From assembly GCA_910579295.1 (NCBI GenBank), contig CAJTTC010000009.1:1-64000 (forward strand): 64,000 nt of DNA, in the 5' to 3' direction. The position numbers were made by a program, and so were the translations under genes. Of this stretch, positions 40,268 through 50,700 are shown in pieces (position 1 is the first letter of the stretch; the number at the start of each line of letters is the position of its first letter). Below the pieces are notes generated by a model. It saw nothing but the letters and a program-made list of their open reading frames with translations. It ran no database searches and was not told where the DNA came from. The stretch comes from an uncultured Christensenella sp. GTDB taxonomy: Bacteria > Bacillota_A > Clostridia > Christensenellales > Borkfalkiaceae.

Positions 40268-41488
40268 ATGGAAAAGAAAATCAAAAAAGTTGTTCTTGCA
40301 TACTCGGGCGGACTTGATACGTCCATTATAATCCCCTGGCTTAAAGAGAACTATGATAACTGTGAAGTTATTGCCGTTTCGGGCGACGTCGGTCAGACTA
40401 CGGAGCTTGACGGTCTTGAAGAAAAGGCTTTAAAGACGGGCGCTTCAAAGCTCTATATAGAGGATTTGAAGAAAGAATTTATAGAAGATTATATCTATCC
40501 AACGATGATGGCGGGGGCTATATATGAAAATAAGTACCTTTTGGGAACGTCGTTTGCTCGCCCCATAATAGCAAAGAGAATAGTCGAAATTGCCAAGAAT
40601 GAGGGCGCGGACGCTATTTGTCACGGCTGTACGGGCAAGGGCAACGATCAAGTTCGTTTCGAGCTTACCATTAAGGCGTTTGCTCCCGATATGAAAATAA
40701 TCGCCCCTTGGCGTATCTGGGACATCAAGAGCCGCGACGAGGAGATCGATTACGCCGAGGCGCACAATATTCCTCTAAAAATCAACAGAGAGACAAATTA
40801 CTCCAAAGATAAGAATTTGTGGCACTTGTCGCATGAGGGTTTGGATCTTGAAAACCCTGCGAACGAGCCCGATTATGACAAGATTTTGGAGCTTGGCGTT
40901 TCGCCTTGGAAAGCTCCCGATAAGGCTACTTACGTAACTATTCACTTTGAGAAGGGTACGCCTGTGGCGGTTGACGGCAAAAAACTCGGCGCGGTGGAGC
41001 TTATAGAAAAGCTCAACAAAATCGGCGGCGAAAACGGCGTCGGGCTTGTTGACATGGTAGAGAACAGACTTGTCGGAATGAAGTCGAGGGGCGTGTATGA
41101 AACCCCCGGCGGTACGATTTTGTACACGGCTCACGAGATGCTTGAATCAATCTGTCTTGACAAGGCAACTCAGCACTACAAGCAGTTGATCGCAATTAAG
41201 TACGGTGAAATGGTATACGACGGACAGTGGTTTACACCCTTGCGCGAGGCTCTTGACGCATTTGTTGCAAAGACGCAGGAAACCGTTACGGGCGACGTTA
41301 AGCTTAAAATTTATAAGGGTAACGTAATGTGCGCCGGAATAACTTCGCCTCATTCGCTTTACAGCGAGGACATTGCAACGTTCGGTGAGGACGATTGCTA
41401 CGACCAGATAGATTCTCAGGGCTTTATCAACTTGTTCGGATTACCTATCAAGGTAAAAGCTCTGCTCGAAAATAAGAAGCTTAAATAA
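40268..41488 (+). CDS. argG: Argininosuccinate synthase
   Basis: Joins citrulline and aspartate with ATP. The 406 residues show the PP-loop YSGGLDTS (about 11-18), SGDVGQ, AICHGCTGKGNDQVRFEL, IAPWR and the citrulline/aspartate-binding GVGLVDMVENRLVGMKSRGVYETPGG (split by motif). First gene of the run; argH, the next enzyme, is not present in the window. The ribosome-binding site is weak (AAAGAG). The stop overlaps the argC start by one base (TAATG). Confidence 0.97.
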   Translation: MEKKIKKVVLAYSGGLDTSIIIPWLKENYDNCEVIAVSGDVGQTTELDGLEEKALKTGASKLYIEDLKKEFIEDYIYPTMMAGAIYENKYLLGTSFARPIIAKRIVEIAKNEGADAICHGCTGKGNDQVRFELTIKAFAPDMKIIAPWRIWDIKSRDEEIDYAEAHNIPLKINRETNYSKDKNLWHLSHEGLDLENPANEPDYDKILELGVSPWKAPDKATYVTIHFEKGTPVAVDGKKLGAVELIEKLNKIGGENGVGLVDMVENRLVGMKSRGVYETPGGTILYTAHEMLESICLDKATQHYKQLIAIKYGEMVYDGQWFTPLREALDAFVAKTQETVTGDVKLKIYKGNVMCAGITSPHSLYSEDIATFGEDDCYDQIDSQGFINLFGLPIKVKALLENKKLK

Positions 41489-42420
41489 TGATTAACGTTT
41501 TTATTGACGGCAAAGAGGGTACGACGGGTCTTCAAATCTATGACAGGCTTGAAAAACGTGCCGACGTTAAGATCATAACTCTTTCGGAAGAATTAAGAAA
41601 GGACGTCAATGCCCGTAAAGAATGTCTGAACAGTGCAGACGTAAGCTTTTTATGCTTGCCCGACGCAGCGGCAATAGAAGCGGTGGCGTTAGTGGATAAC
41701 CCCAAAGCAAAGATTATCGACGCGTCAACGGCTCACAGAACGAATCCCGAATGGGTATACGGACTCCCCGAGCTTTCAGATGAAAGGCGGGAACAGATAG
41801 CAAATGCTAAGAGGGTTGCAAATCCGGGCTGTCACGCAACAGGATTTATAACGCTTGTTGCGCCGCTTGTAAAGGCGGGTATTGTTTCTGCCGATTATCC
41901 TTTTGTTGCTCATTCGATTTCCGGTTATTCGGGCGCAGGTAAAAAAGCTATTGCGCAATATGAGAGCGCTGACAGAGATATTTCGCTGTCGTCTCCGCGC
42001 GAATACGCGTTGGGCTTAACTCACAAGCACCTGCCCGAAATGGTGAGGGAGTGCGGATTGGAACATAAACCGATATTCAATCCGTTTATCTGCGATTATT
42101 ATTGCGGTATGTGCGTTACAGTACCTGTCTATGCCTCGCTTTTGAATAAAAAATATAAAGTAAATGACGTAAGAGAGTTTTTTGCGGAGTACTATGCCAG
42201 ACAGAACTTTATAAAAGTTGTTGAAAGCGACAAAATTCCGCAGTTTTTGGCGGCAAATTCACTCGCCGACACAAATAATTTGAATATCTACGTCACGGGA
42301 AGCGATGAACAAATTTTGCTTGCGAGCGTGTTCGATAACCTGGGAAAGGGTGCGTCCGGTGCGGCTGTGCAGAATATGAATATTATGTTCGGGCTTGATG
42401 AAACAACCTCGCTTATATAG
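41488..42420 (+). CDS. argC: N-acetyl-gamma-glutamyl-phosphate reductase (short type 2)
   Basis: NADPH-dependent reduction of N-acetylglutamyl phosphate to the semialdehyde. At 310 residues it is the short form of ArgC. Visible: DGKEGTTGLQIYDRL (nucleotide-binding start), FLCLPDAAA, DASTAHR, catalytic Cys115 in NPGCHATG, and SGYSGAGKKA. The context (argG, argJ, argB, argD, argF) confirms the assignment over the related usg/asd family. Confidence 0.95.
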   Translation: MINVFIDGKEGTTGLQIYDRLEKRADVKIITLSEELRKDVNARKECLNSADVSFLCLPDAAAIEAVALVDNPKAKIIDASTAHRTNPEWVYGLPELSDERREQIANAKRVANPGCHATGFITLVAPLVKAGIVSADYPFVAHSISGYSGAGKKAIAQYESADRDISLSSPREYALGLTHKHLPEMVRECGLEHKPIFNPFICDYYCGMCVTVPVYASLLNKKYKVNDVREFFAEYYARQNFIKVVESDKIPQFLAANSLADTNNLNIYVTGSDEQILLASVFDNLGKGASGAAVQNMNIMFGLDETTSLI

Positions 42421-42467
42421 TTGCAAAAAAATATAAGCTTAAAAAATTCAGAAGAAAGAATCGTACT

Positions 42468-43685
42468 ATGAAAATTTTTGAAATACAGGGTGGCGTATGT
42501 GCACCGAAGGGCTTTAAGGCTAACGGCATACACTGCGGTATAAGAAAAAATAAATTTAAGAGGGATCTTGCTCTTATAGTCAGCGACGTTCGCGCCGCGG
42601 CGGCGGGCGTTTATACGAGTAATCTTGTCAAAGGCGCGCCCGTTGTTGTTACTAAAAATAACTTGACCGACGGCTTTGCGCAAGCTATAATATGTAATAG
42701 CGGTAACGCAAATACATGCAATGCCGACGGATTAGAAATTGCCGAAACGATGTGTTCGCTTGTTGAGAGCGCGGGCGGCATAGCCAGGCGCGACGTTATA
42801 GTTGCTTCTACGGGCGTTATCGGACAGAAGCTTGATATCGCGCCCATAGACAGCCATATGGACGAGTTGTGGAACGGACTTGGAGATAACAGCGATTTTG
42901 CGGCGGAGGCTATTATGACAACCGATACCGTAAAAAAGACGGTTGCGGTTGAATTTGAGTGCGGCGGCAAGGTTTGCAGGATAGGTGCAATTGCAAAGGG
43001 CGTCGGTATGGTTTGCCCCAATATGGCAACTAATTTGATTTTTTTGACGAGCGACGTTGCCATTACGCCCGAGATGCTGCAAAAGGCACTGTCCGAAGAC
43101 GTAAAAACTTCATTTAATATGGTAAGCGTCGACGGTGACCAATCGACGAACGATACCTGTTGCATAATGGCAAACGGGCTTGCGGGCAATGAGCTTATCG
43201 CGAGTAAGGGCGCGGCGTTTACAGCATTCTGCAAGGCGCTCAATTACTGTACCGTCAAGCTTTCCCGTATGCTTGCCAAGGACGGCGAGGGAGCGACTAA
43301 GCTGATAGAGTGTCGGGTTTACGGCGCGGACAGAAAGTGTACGGCTAAGGCGGTTGCGCGTTCGGTGATTAAGTCGTCGCTGGTCAAGGCGGCAATGTTC
43401 GGCGCTGACGCCAATTGGGGCAGAGTGCTGTGCGCGGTTGGTTATGCGGGCGTTAAGGTAAACGTAAACGCAATCGACGTGTCCTTTGCCTCGTCAAAAG
43501 GTGAATTACCCGTATGTAAAGACGGCTTCGGTATAGAATTTTCCGAAGAGCTTGCCAAAGAAATCCTTTCGCAGGACGAAGTAATTATAAATATCAATTT
43601 AAATTCAGGCTCTTCCAAGGCTACGGCTTGGGGTTGCGACCTGACGTATGACTACGTAAAAATAAACGGCGATTACAGGACTTGA
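42468..43685 (+). CDS. argJ: Bifunctional glutamate N-acetyltransferase / amino-acid acetyltransferase
   Basis: Transfers the acetyl group from N-acetylornithine to glutamate (and may also use acetyl-CoA), giving the cyclic arginine pathway. The 405-residue precursor cleaves itself; the nucleophile Thr188 is in KGVGMVCPNMATNLIF (usual context ATM, here ATN). Other signatures: NSGNANTCNADG, VSVDGDQSTNDTC, GEGATKLIE and GADANWGRVLCAVGYAG. Because ArgJ recycles acetyl groups, no argE deacetylase is needed and none is present. Confidence 0.97.
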   Translation: MKIFEIQGGVCAPKGFKANGIHCGIRKNKFKRDLALIVSDVRAAAAGVYTSNLVKGAPVVVTKNNLTDGFAQAIICNSGNANTCNADGLEIAETMCSLVESAGGIARRDVIVASTGVIGQKLDIAPIDSHMDELWNGLGDNSDFAAEAIMTTDTVKKTVAVEFECGGKVCRIGAIAKGVGMVCPNMATNLIFLTSDVAITPEMLQKALSEDVKTSFNMVSVDGDQSTNDTCCIMANGLAGNELIASKGAAFTAFCKALNYCTVKLSRMLAKDGEGATKLIECRVYGADRKCTAKAVARSVIKSSLVKAAMFGADANWGRVLCAVGYAGVKVNVNAIDVSFASSKGELPVCKDGFGIEFSEELAKEILSQDEVIININLNSGSSKATAWGCDLTYDYVKINGDYRT

Positions 43686-43686
43686 T

Positions 43687-44532
43687 ATGGATAAACAGGA
43701 ACAAGCCGAATTTTTAATTGAGGCTATGCCTTATATTAAAAAATATTTTAATAAGGTACTTGTTGTAAAGTACGGCGGCAACGCGATGATAGACGAGAAT
43801 TTGAAATCGTCAGTCATGCGCGATCTTGTCGTTCTCAATTTACTCGGTATTAAAGTTGTGCTTGTTCACGGCGGCGGTCCTGAGATTTCCGATACCATAA
43901 ATAAAATGGGTATGGAAACACGGTTCGTTAACGGCTTGCGCTACACCGACGAGAAAACTGCCGAGGTTGTACGCATGGTGCTTGCGGGCAAGGTAAATAA
44001 ATCGCTCGCCGACCTCATAGGCAGGCACGGCGGTAAGGCTATTGGCATATGCGGACAGGACGGGCATATGCTCAAATGTGAAAAACAGGACGAAAACCTC
44101 GGATTTGTCGGTAAAATTACCGAAATTAATACCGAGCTTATCACCGATTTACTTGGTTTGGGTTACGTTCCCGTCATTTCCACGGTAGGATATGACGACT
44201 GCGGTAACGTCTATAACGTCAATGCGGACACGGCGGCGGCGGCTATTGCTGGTGCGCTTAAAGCCGAAAGTCTTATTCTTATGACCGATATTCGCGGACT
44301 TCTCGAAAACAAGGACGATCCCGACAGTCTTATTAAAAAGGTGTACGTGTCCGACGTGCCTGCATTGATTAAACAGGGTATAATTTCGGGTGGAATGATA
44401 CCGAAGATAGAGTGTTGTAAAGATGCTATCCGTCGCGGAGTAAAGAAAGTGTTTATTACCGACGGACGGGTTTCTCATTCGATTTTAATAGAGTTGTTGT
44501 CCGACGAGGGTAGCGGAACAATGTTTGTATAA
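43687..44532 (+). CDS. argB: Acetylglutamate kinase
   Basis: Phosphorylates N-acetylglutamate; often the step inhibited by arginine. The 281 residues include VVKYGGNAM, VLVHGGGPEIS, ERLE-equivalent LRYTDEKTAEVVRMVLAGK, NVNADTAAAAIAGALKAE and GGMIPKIECC. The N-terminal helix (EQAEFLIEAMPYIKKY) is that of the hexameric, arginine-sensitive type, so feedback inhibition is likely. It starts 1 bp after argJ. Confidence 0.97.
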   Translation: MDKQEQAEFLIEAMPYIKKYFNKVLVVKYGGNAMIDENLKSSVMRDLVVLNLLGIKVVLVHGGGPEISDTINKMGMETRFVNGLRYTDEKTAEVVRMVLAGKVNKSLADLIGRHGGKAIGICGQDGHMLKCEKQDENLGFVGKITEINTELITDLLGLGYVPVISTVGYDDCGNVYNVNADTAAAAIAGALKAESLILMTDIRGLLENKDDPDSLIKKVYVSDVPALIKQGIISGGMIPKIECCKDAIRRGVKKVFITDGRVSHSILIELLSDEGSGTMFV

Positions 44533-44533
44533 C

Positions 44534-44568
44534 GGCTGATTTATTTGTTAAATCAGTCTTTATTTTAG
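44534..44568 (+). terminator. Weak hairpin between argB and argD
   Basis: CTGATTTA (44536-44543) pairs with TAAATCAG (44549-44556), extended by two weaker pairs, followed by TCTTTATTTTA. It has only 3 G-C pairs, so it may give partial termination or protect an mRNA end within the operon. Confidence 0.45.
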
Positions 44569-44584
44569 TAGAGGAATTGCTTTG

Positions 44585-45748
44585 ATGGATAAGAACGGTA
44601 TTTATGAAGACGATAGCCTGTATATTGCTGATACTTATGCGCGTTATCGCGTAGCTTTTAAGGACGGCAAGGGCGCTAAATTATACGATTTTAACGGTAA
44701 GGAGTATATTGATTGCGCTACGGGTATCGGAGTAAATATTTTCGGGGTCAACGACGAGGAGTGGAAGCAAGCCGTAAAGGCTCAGTTGGACAGCGTTCAG
44801 CATGTTTGCAACCTCTATTATTCACTGCCTCAGATCGAGCTTGCCAAGCTGCTCTGCCAAAAGACGGGCGCAAGCAAAGTGTTTTTCGGTAACAGCGGCG
44901 CAGAGGCGAACGAGTGCGCTATTAAGGCGGCGAGAAAGTACGGGAATACGCGTTACGGCAACCGCAACGAGATAATAACTCTCAAAAATTCCTTTCACGG
45001 CAGAACGATAGCTACGATTACGGCAACGGGACAGGACGGGTTTCATAAGTATTTCGAGCCTTTTTTAGACGGTTTTAAGTATGCAGAGCCTACAATGGAC
45101 GGCATATTCTCGTGCTATACGGACAAGACGTGCGCGGTAATGGTTGAAGTAATTCAAGGTGAGAGCGGCGTAAACGTTCTCGATTTCACATTTTTAAAAG
45201 AACTTGAAAAATTCTGTAAAGAGCGCGACATTCTGCTCATATGCGACGAGGTGCAGTGCGGTAACGGAAGGTCGGGCTATCTGTACGCGTATGAGGCGGC
45301 GGGAATTTCGCCCGATATCGTAACTACGGCAAAGGGGCTTGGCGGCGGATTGCCGATAGGCGCGTGTATGTTTTTCGGTAAGTGCGGCGGAATATTCGGG
45401 CGGGGAGATCACGGTACGACGTTCGGCGGCAATCCCGTGGCGTGTGCGGGTGCGGTGAGTATAGTCGAGAGGCTTACTCCGCAGCTTTTGTTGGAAGTGC
45501 AGGGCAAAGGCGCGTACTTCAAGCTCAATCTGGAACACATTAAAAACGTTACGTCGGTAAGCGGAATGGGGCTTATGATAGGAATAGGAACGACAAAGCC
45601 CGCCAGAGAAATAGCGCAGGAGTGTCTTGAAAAAGGCTTGGTTGTGCTCACCGCTCACGACAAGGTAAGGTTGTTGCCGCCGCTTACGATAACAAAAGAA
45701 GAGATAAACACATCATTAAAAATATTAAACGAGGTAATTTCGCAATGA
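44585..45748 (+). CDS. argD: Acetylornithine aminotransferase
   Basis: PLP enzyme that transfers an amino group from glutamate to N-acetylglutamate semialdehyde (and, in many bacteria, also acts in lysine synthesis). The 387 residues from ATG 44585 include FFGNSGAEANECAIKAARKY, SFHGRTIATI, ICDEVQCGNGRSGYLYAYE and the PLP lysine in TTAKGLGGGLPIGAC. GAGGA lies 9 nt before the ATG; a TTG one codon upstream is the alternative. It overlaps argF by 4 bp (ATGA). Confidence 0.96.
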   Translation: MDKNGIYEDDSLYIADTYARYRVAFKDGKGAKLYDFNGKEYIDCATGIGVNIFGVNDEEWKQAVKAQLDSVQHVCNLYYSLPQIELAKLLCQKTGASKVFFGNSGAEANECAIKAARKYGNTRYGNRNEIITLKNSFHGRTIATITATGQDGFHKYFEPFLDGFKYAEPTMDGIFSCYTDKTCAVMVEVIQGESGVNVLDFTFLKELEKFCKERDILLICDEVQCGNGRSGYLYAYEAAGISPDIVTTAKGLGGGLPIGACMFFGKCGGIFGRGDHGTTFGGNPVACAGAVSIVERLTPQLLLEVQGKGAYFKLNLEHIKNVTSVSGMGLMIGIGTTKPAREIAQECLEKGLVVLTAHDKVRLLPPLTITKEEINTSLKILNEVISQ

Positions 45749-46647
45749 AGCATCTATTAAAGCTGTCCGATCTTACGCGGGAAGAAATTTTGTCAATATT
45801 AAATCTTGCCGATCAATTGAAGTTCGAGAGGAGCAACGGAATACAAAAGGACTACCTTAAAGGCAAAAAGATGGGGCTTATTTTTCAGAAGGCTTCCACC
45901 CGTACGAGAGTGTCTTTCGAGGCGGGCATATACGAATTGGGCGGATACGGTCTTTTTCTTTCGAGTAATGACTTGCAGATAGGCAGGGGCGAGCCCGTGC
46001 AGGATACGGCAAGAGTGCTTTCGCGTTACCTCGACGGCATTATGATAAGGACTTTTGAACAGCAAGAGGTCGAGGATTTGGCGAAGTACGGCTCAATACC
46101 CGTAATTAACGGACTTACCGACTACGCTCACCCCTGTCAGGTTCTCGCCGACCTTATGACTATCAGAGAGTACAAGGGTAGTTTCAAGGGACTGAAAATG
46201 GCGTTTGTCGGCGACGGCAATAATATGGCTAACAGCCTTATGGTGGGAGCTATCAAGACGGGTATGTCCTTTGCAATCGCCTGTCCAAAGGGGTACGAGC
46301 CCGACGCCGAGCTTATGAAGTGGGCTAAGGAAAACGGCGAATTTACTGTAACAACCGACGTAAAAGAAGCAATCAAGGACGCCGACGTCGTATATACGGA
46401 CGTATGGGCTTCGATGGGTCAGGAGAGCGAGAAGGCGGCAAGGCAAAAGGCTTTTGCTCCTTATCAGGTAAACTCCGAAAATCTGTCAGTCGCAAAATCC
46501 GACGTTATGTGTCTGCACTGTCTGCCCGCTCACCGCGGCGAGGAAATCACGGAAGAGGTTTTCGAGGAGCACTCTAAGGAGATTTTCGACGAGGCGGAGA
46601 ACAGATTGCACGCCCAGAAGGCGGTTATGGTCAAGCTTTTAAAATAA
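45745..46647 (+). CDS. argF: Ornithine carbamoyltransferase
   Basis: Makes citrulline from ornithine and carbamoyl phosphate. The 300 residues contain the carbamoyl-phosphate loop KASTRTRVSFE, the NGLTDYAHPCQVLADLMT segment, DVWASMGQE and the ornithine loop HCLPAHRGEEI. The anabolic role follows from context: the carbamoyl-phosphate synthetase genes carA and carB come next. Confidence 0.97.
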   Translation: MKHLLKLSDLTREEILSILNLADQLKFERSNGIQKDYLKGKKMGLIFQKASTRTRVSFEAGIYELGGYGLFLSSNDLQIGRGEPVQDTARVLSRYLDGIMIRTFEQQEVEDLAKYGSIPVINGLTDYAHPCQVLADLMTIREYKGSFKGLKMAFVGDGNNMANSLMVGAIKTGMSFAIACPKGYEPDAELMKWAKENGEFTVTTDVKEAIKDADVVYTDVWASMGQESEKAARQKAFAPYQVNSENLSVAKSDVMCLHCLPAHRGEEITEEVFEEHSKEIFDEAENRLHAQKAVMVKLLK

Positions 46648-46682
46648 TAGTACGAAATAAATTTTACAGGGATAGATAATTT

Positions 46683-47756
46683 ATGAAAGACGGCAAAGTA
46701 TATTTAACGTTGCAAAACGGAAAACAGTTTACGGGTTACAGATTTGGCGCTGACGGCGACGTCGTTGGCGAGCTTGTCTTTACCACGGGTATGACGGGAT
46801 ATATTGAAACGCTTACCGACCCCAGCTATTACGGACAGATTGTCATTCAGACGTTCCCGCTTATCGGTAACTACGGCGTAACTCCCGATATGCAGAGCGC
46901 TAAGCCGCACGTTTCGGCGTATATTGTCAGAGAAAAGTGCGACAACCCTTCGAATTTCAGGTGCGAGGGCACTATTGAAAAGTATTTGGAGGATAACGGC
47001 ATAATCGGCATTTACGGGCTCGACACGCGTGAACTTACGAGGATAGTAAGAGAGGCGGGCGTAATGAATGCGGCTATTACCACGAAGCCCGTCAAGGACT
47101 TTTCGGAGATAGAGAAATACCGCATTACCGACGCCGTTAAGCAGGTAACTTGCAGTCAGCCGAAGTATATAGGCGATCCCAACGGAATAAGAATTGTCGT
47201 TTGGGATTTCGGCGCAAAATATAACATTGCAAAGGAGCTCGTAAAGCGCGGCTGTTATTGTATTCAAGTGCCGTCGTTTTATACGGCTGAGCAGATACTT
47301 GCGCTCAATCCGCAGGGATTAATGCTCAGTAACGGACCGGGCGATCCTTCCGAAAACGTTGAAGTAATAGAGACTATGAGAAAGCTCGTAGGCAAATTGC
47401 CGATATTCGGTATTTGCCTCGGACATCAGCTGTTCGCTCTTGCAATGGGCGGCGCAACCAAAAAAATGAAGTACGGACACAGGGGAGGAAATCAGCCCGT
47501 CAAGTGTCTGAACACGGGCAGGGTATATATTTCAAGCCAAAATCACGGATATGAAGTAATATCTTCAAGCGTGCAGGGCGTGGGCTGTGTGAGCTATATA
47601 AACGCCAACGACGGCACTTGCGAGGGCGTTGACTATCCCGATTACAATGCGTTTACCGTACAGTTCCACCCCGAGGCAAGGGGCGGCCCTCGCGACGCTT
47701 CGTTCCTTTTCGACAGATTTTTGAAGAATATTACGGAGGGAAAGTACAATGCCTAA
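46683..47756 (+). CDS. carA: Carbamoyl-phosphate synthase small subunit
   Basis: Glutaminase subunit that supplies ammonia to CarB. The 357 residues have the N-terminal CPSase domain (TTGMTGYIETLTDPSYYGQI) and a class I amidotransferase domain with LSNGPGDP, catalytic Cys245 in FGICLGHQ, and His/Glu in QFHPEARGGP. It overlaps carB by 8 bp. It lies after argF, so arginine synthesis is one sink; pyrimidine synthesis is the other. Confidence 0.97.
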   Translation: MKDGKVYLTLQNGKQFTGYRFGADGDVVGELVFTTGMTGYIETLTDPSYYGQIVIQTFPLIGNYGVTPDMQSAKPHVSAYIVREKCDNPSNFRCEGTIEKYLEDNGIIGIYGLDTRELTRIVREAGVMNAAITTKPVKDFSEIEKYRITDAVKQVTCSQPKYIGDPNGIRIVVWDFGAKYNIAKELVKRGCYCIQVPSFYTAEQILALNPQGLMLSNGPGDPSENVEVIETMRKLVGKLPIFGICLGHQLFALAMGGATKKMKYGHRGGNQPVKCLNTGRVYISSQNHGYEVISSSVQGVGCVSYINANDGTCEGVDYPDYNAFTVQFHPEARGGPRDASFLFDRFLKNITEGKYNA

Positions 47757-50700
47757 GAGAGAAGATATTAAAAAGGTTTTGGTTATAGGTTCAGGACCTA
47801 TCGTAATAGGACAGGCGGCGGAATTTGACTATGCGGGTGCACAGGCGTGCAGAGTGTTGAAGGACGCGGGCATAAACGTTGTGCTCTGCAACTCCAATCC
47901 CGCAACCATAATGACCGATAAGGCGTTGGCTGACGAGATTTATCTCGAACCTCTCACCACCGATACGTTAAAGAGAATAATAGTCAAAGAACGCCCCGAC
48001 AGCCTGCTTGCTTCGCTCGGCGGTCAGACGGGATTAACGCTCGGCTGTCAGCTTGCAAAGGAGGGCTTCCTCGATAAGTACGGCGTAAAGCTGATCGGCG
48101 TTAAGCTCGATTCGATTGACAGGGCTGAGGACAGAGAGCTCTTTAAGGAAACGATGGAGAAAATAAATCAGCCCGTCGTTCCCTCGGATATCGCTTATAC
48201 TGTTGAAGAGTGCATTGCCGTAGCCGAAAAAATCGGCGGTTATCCCGTCATTGTCAGACCCGCATATACGCTTGGCGGCGCGGGCGGCGGCGTTGCTCAT
48301 AGCGAGGAGGAGCTGCGCATAATTGCCCATAACGGACTTATGCTCTCGCCCATAACGCAGGTTTTAATTGAAAAGTATATTGGCGGCTGGAAAGAGATTG
48401 AGTTTGAAGTTTTGCGCGACAGCAAAGGCAACGTGTTAACCGTCTGCTCTATGGAGAACTTCGACCCCGTAGGCGTACACACTGGCGACAGTATAGTCAT
48501 TGCGCCCGCCGTAACGCTGTCCGATAAAGAATATCAGATGCTCCGCACGGCTTCGCTCGACATTATAACGGAGTTGGGAATAGAAGGCGGCTGTAACTGT
48601 CAGTTTGCGCTCAATCCCGACAGCTTCGAGTATGCGGTAATCGAGGTTAATCCCCGTGTTTCGCGCTCCTCGGCGTTGGCTTCTAAGGCGACGGGCTATC
48701 CTATAGCAAAAGTTGCAACAAAAATTGCGCTTGGATATACGCTTGACGAAATCAAAAACGACGTTACGGGCAAGACCTACGCTTGCTTCGAGCCGACTAT
48801 CGACTACGTTGTTATCAAGCTGCCTAAATGGCCGTTCGACAAATTCCTGTACGCAAAGAGAAATCTCGGCACGCGTATGAAAGCTACGGGCGAGGTTATG
48901 GCAATCGGCACGAGCTTTGAAATGGCAATTATGAAGGCGGTGCGCGGCGCGGAAATCTCCGTAAGCTCGCTTAACCTGCCTAAGCTTGCTAAGCTGTCCG
49001 ACGAAGAAATCGTCGAAAGACTGCACGAGCTTACCGACGAACGCCTGTTTGTCGTATACGAGGCGATTAAGCGCGGAGTTGAGATAAGTACGATTTACGA
49101 TATAACCAAAATCGACGAATGGTTCTTATATAAAATGAAGAACTTGTCTGATTTTGAAAAGGAGATTGCGGGCAAGACAATAACGCGCTCTCAGTATATG
49201 CGCGCAAAGAAACTCGGCTATCCCGATAAGGAGCTTGAACGTTTAAGCGGCAATAAGTTGCCAACGCACATGCGGTCAACCTTTAAAATGGTTGATACAT
49301 GCGGAGCGGAGTTCGCGGCTCAGACGCCCTATTTCTATTCGACTTACGACGAGAACGAGCACGACGAAGCCGCTCCTTATGTCGTCAGAAGCAGAGAGAA
49401 CAAGAAGAAGAGAATTATAGTTATCGGCTCGGGTCCTATACGAATCGGTCAGGGCATAGAGTTCGACTATTCATCCGTTCACTGCGTCTGGGCGTTGAAG
49501 AGGTTGGGTTACGAGGTGATTATTATAAACAATAACCCCGAAACCGTTTCGACCGACTTCGACACTGCCGACAGACTGTATTTCGAGAGCCTTACGCCCG
49601 AAGACGTGCAGAACGTAATCGACGTTGAAAAGCCTTACGGCGTTGTAATAACCTTCGGCGGACAGACGGCAATCAAGCTTTGCGCGTACCTCGATAAAAA
49701 AGGAGTACGTATTCTCGGAACGCCCGCAGACAGCGTCGACCTTGCCGAGGACAGGGAGCGTTTCGACGCGCTTTTGGAGCAATTCAGTATAGCTCGCCCC
49801 AAGGGACTTACGGTAATGACCAAGGACGAGGCGCTCCGTGCCGCAGACATTCTCGGATATCCCGTATTGTTGCGCCCTTCGTACGTCATAGGCGGTCAGA
49901 ATATGACTATCGCCTTTACGCAGAACGATATCGAAAGGTATATGGACGTTATATTGGCGCAGAAGATAGAAAATCCCGTGCTGTGCGATAAGTATTTAAT
50001 GGGAACGGAGCTTGAAGTTGACGCTATTTCAGACGGCGTTGACGTCCTGATCCCCGGCATAATGCAGCATATCGAGAGGGCGGGCGTACACAGCGGTGAC
50101 TCGATTGCCGTCTATCCTCCTTACAATTTGAGCGATGCAATGCTCAGAAAAATTGTAGACGTTTCTACAAACCTCGCAATTTCGTTAAAGACAAAGGGCT
50201 TAATCAATATTCAGTTCCTCATTTATCATAACGAGCTGTACGTCATAGAGGTCAATCCCAGAGCTTCGAGAACCGTTCCTTATATTTCAAAGGTTACGGG
50301 CGTGCCCATGGTCGATCTTGCTACCAAGATAATGGTTGGCGCTAAGCTGAAAAAACTCGGTTACGGTACGGGGCTCTATAAAAATTCGCCTTATGTTGCC
50401 GTTAAAGTGCCCGTATTCTCGTTTGAAAAGCTCAACGACGTAAACTCACAGCTCGGACCCGAAATGAAATCTACGGGCGAGGTACTCGGCATCGGCAAGA
50501 CTATTGAAGAGGCTCTCTTCAAGGGCTTGGTGTCCGCGGGCTTCAATATGAAGCACCCCACAAAGATGCGCCCTTCGGGAATTTATTTTACGATTAACGA
50601 TCAGGATAAATTCGAAATAATCAATATCGTTAAAAAGTTTTCCGATCTCGGTTTGACGCTCTATGCGACAAAGGGAACGGCGGAGGTTATCCGTAGCCTT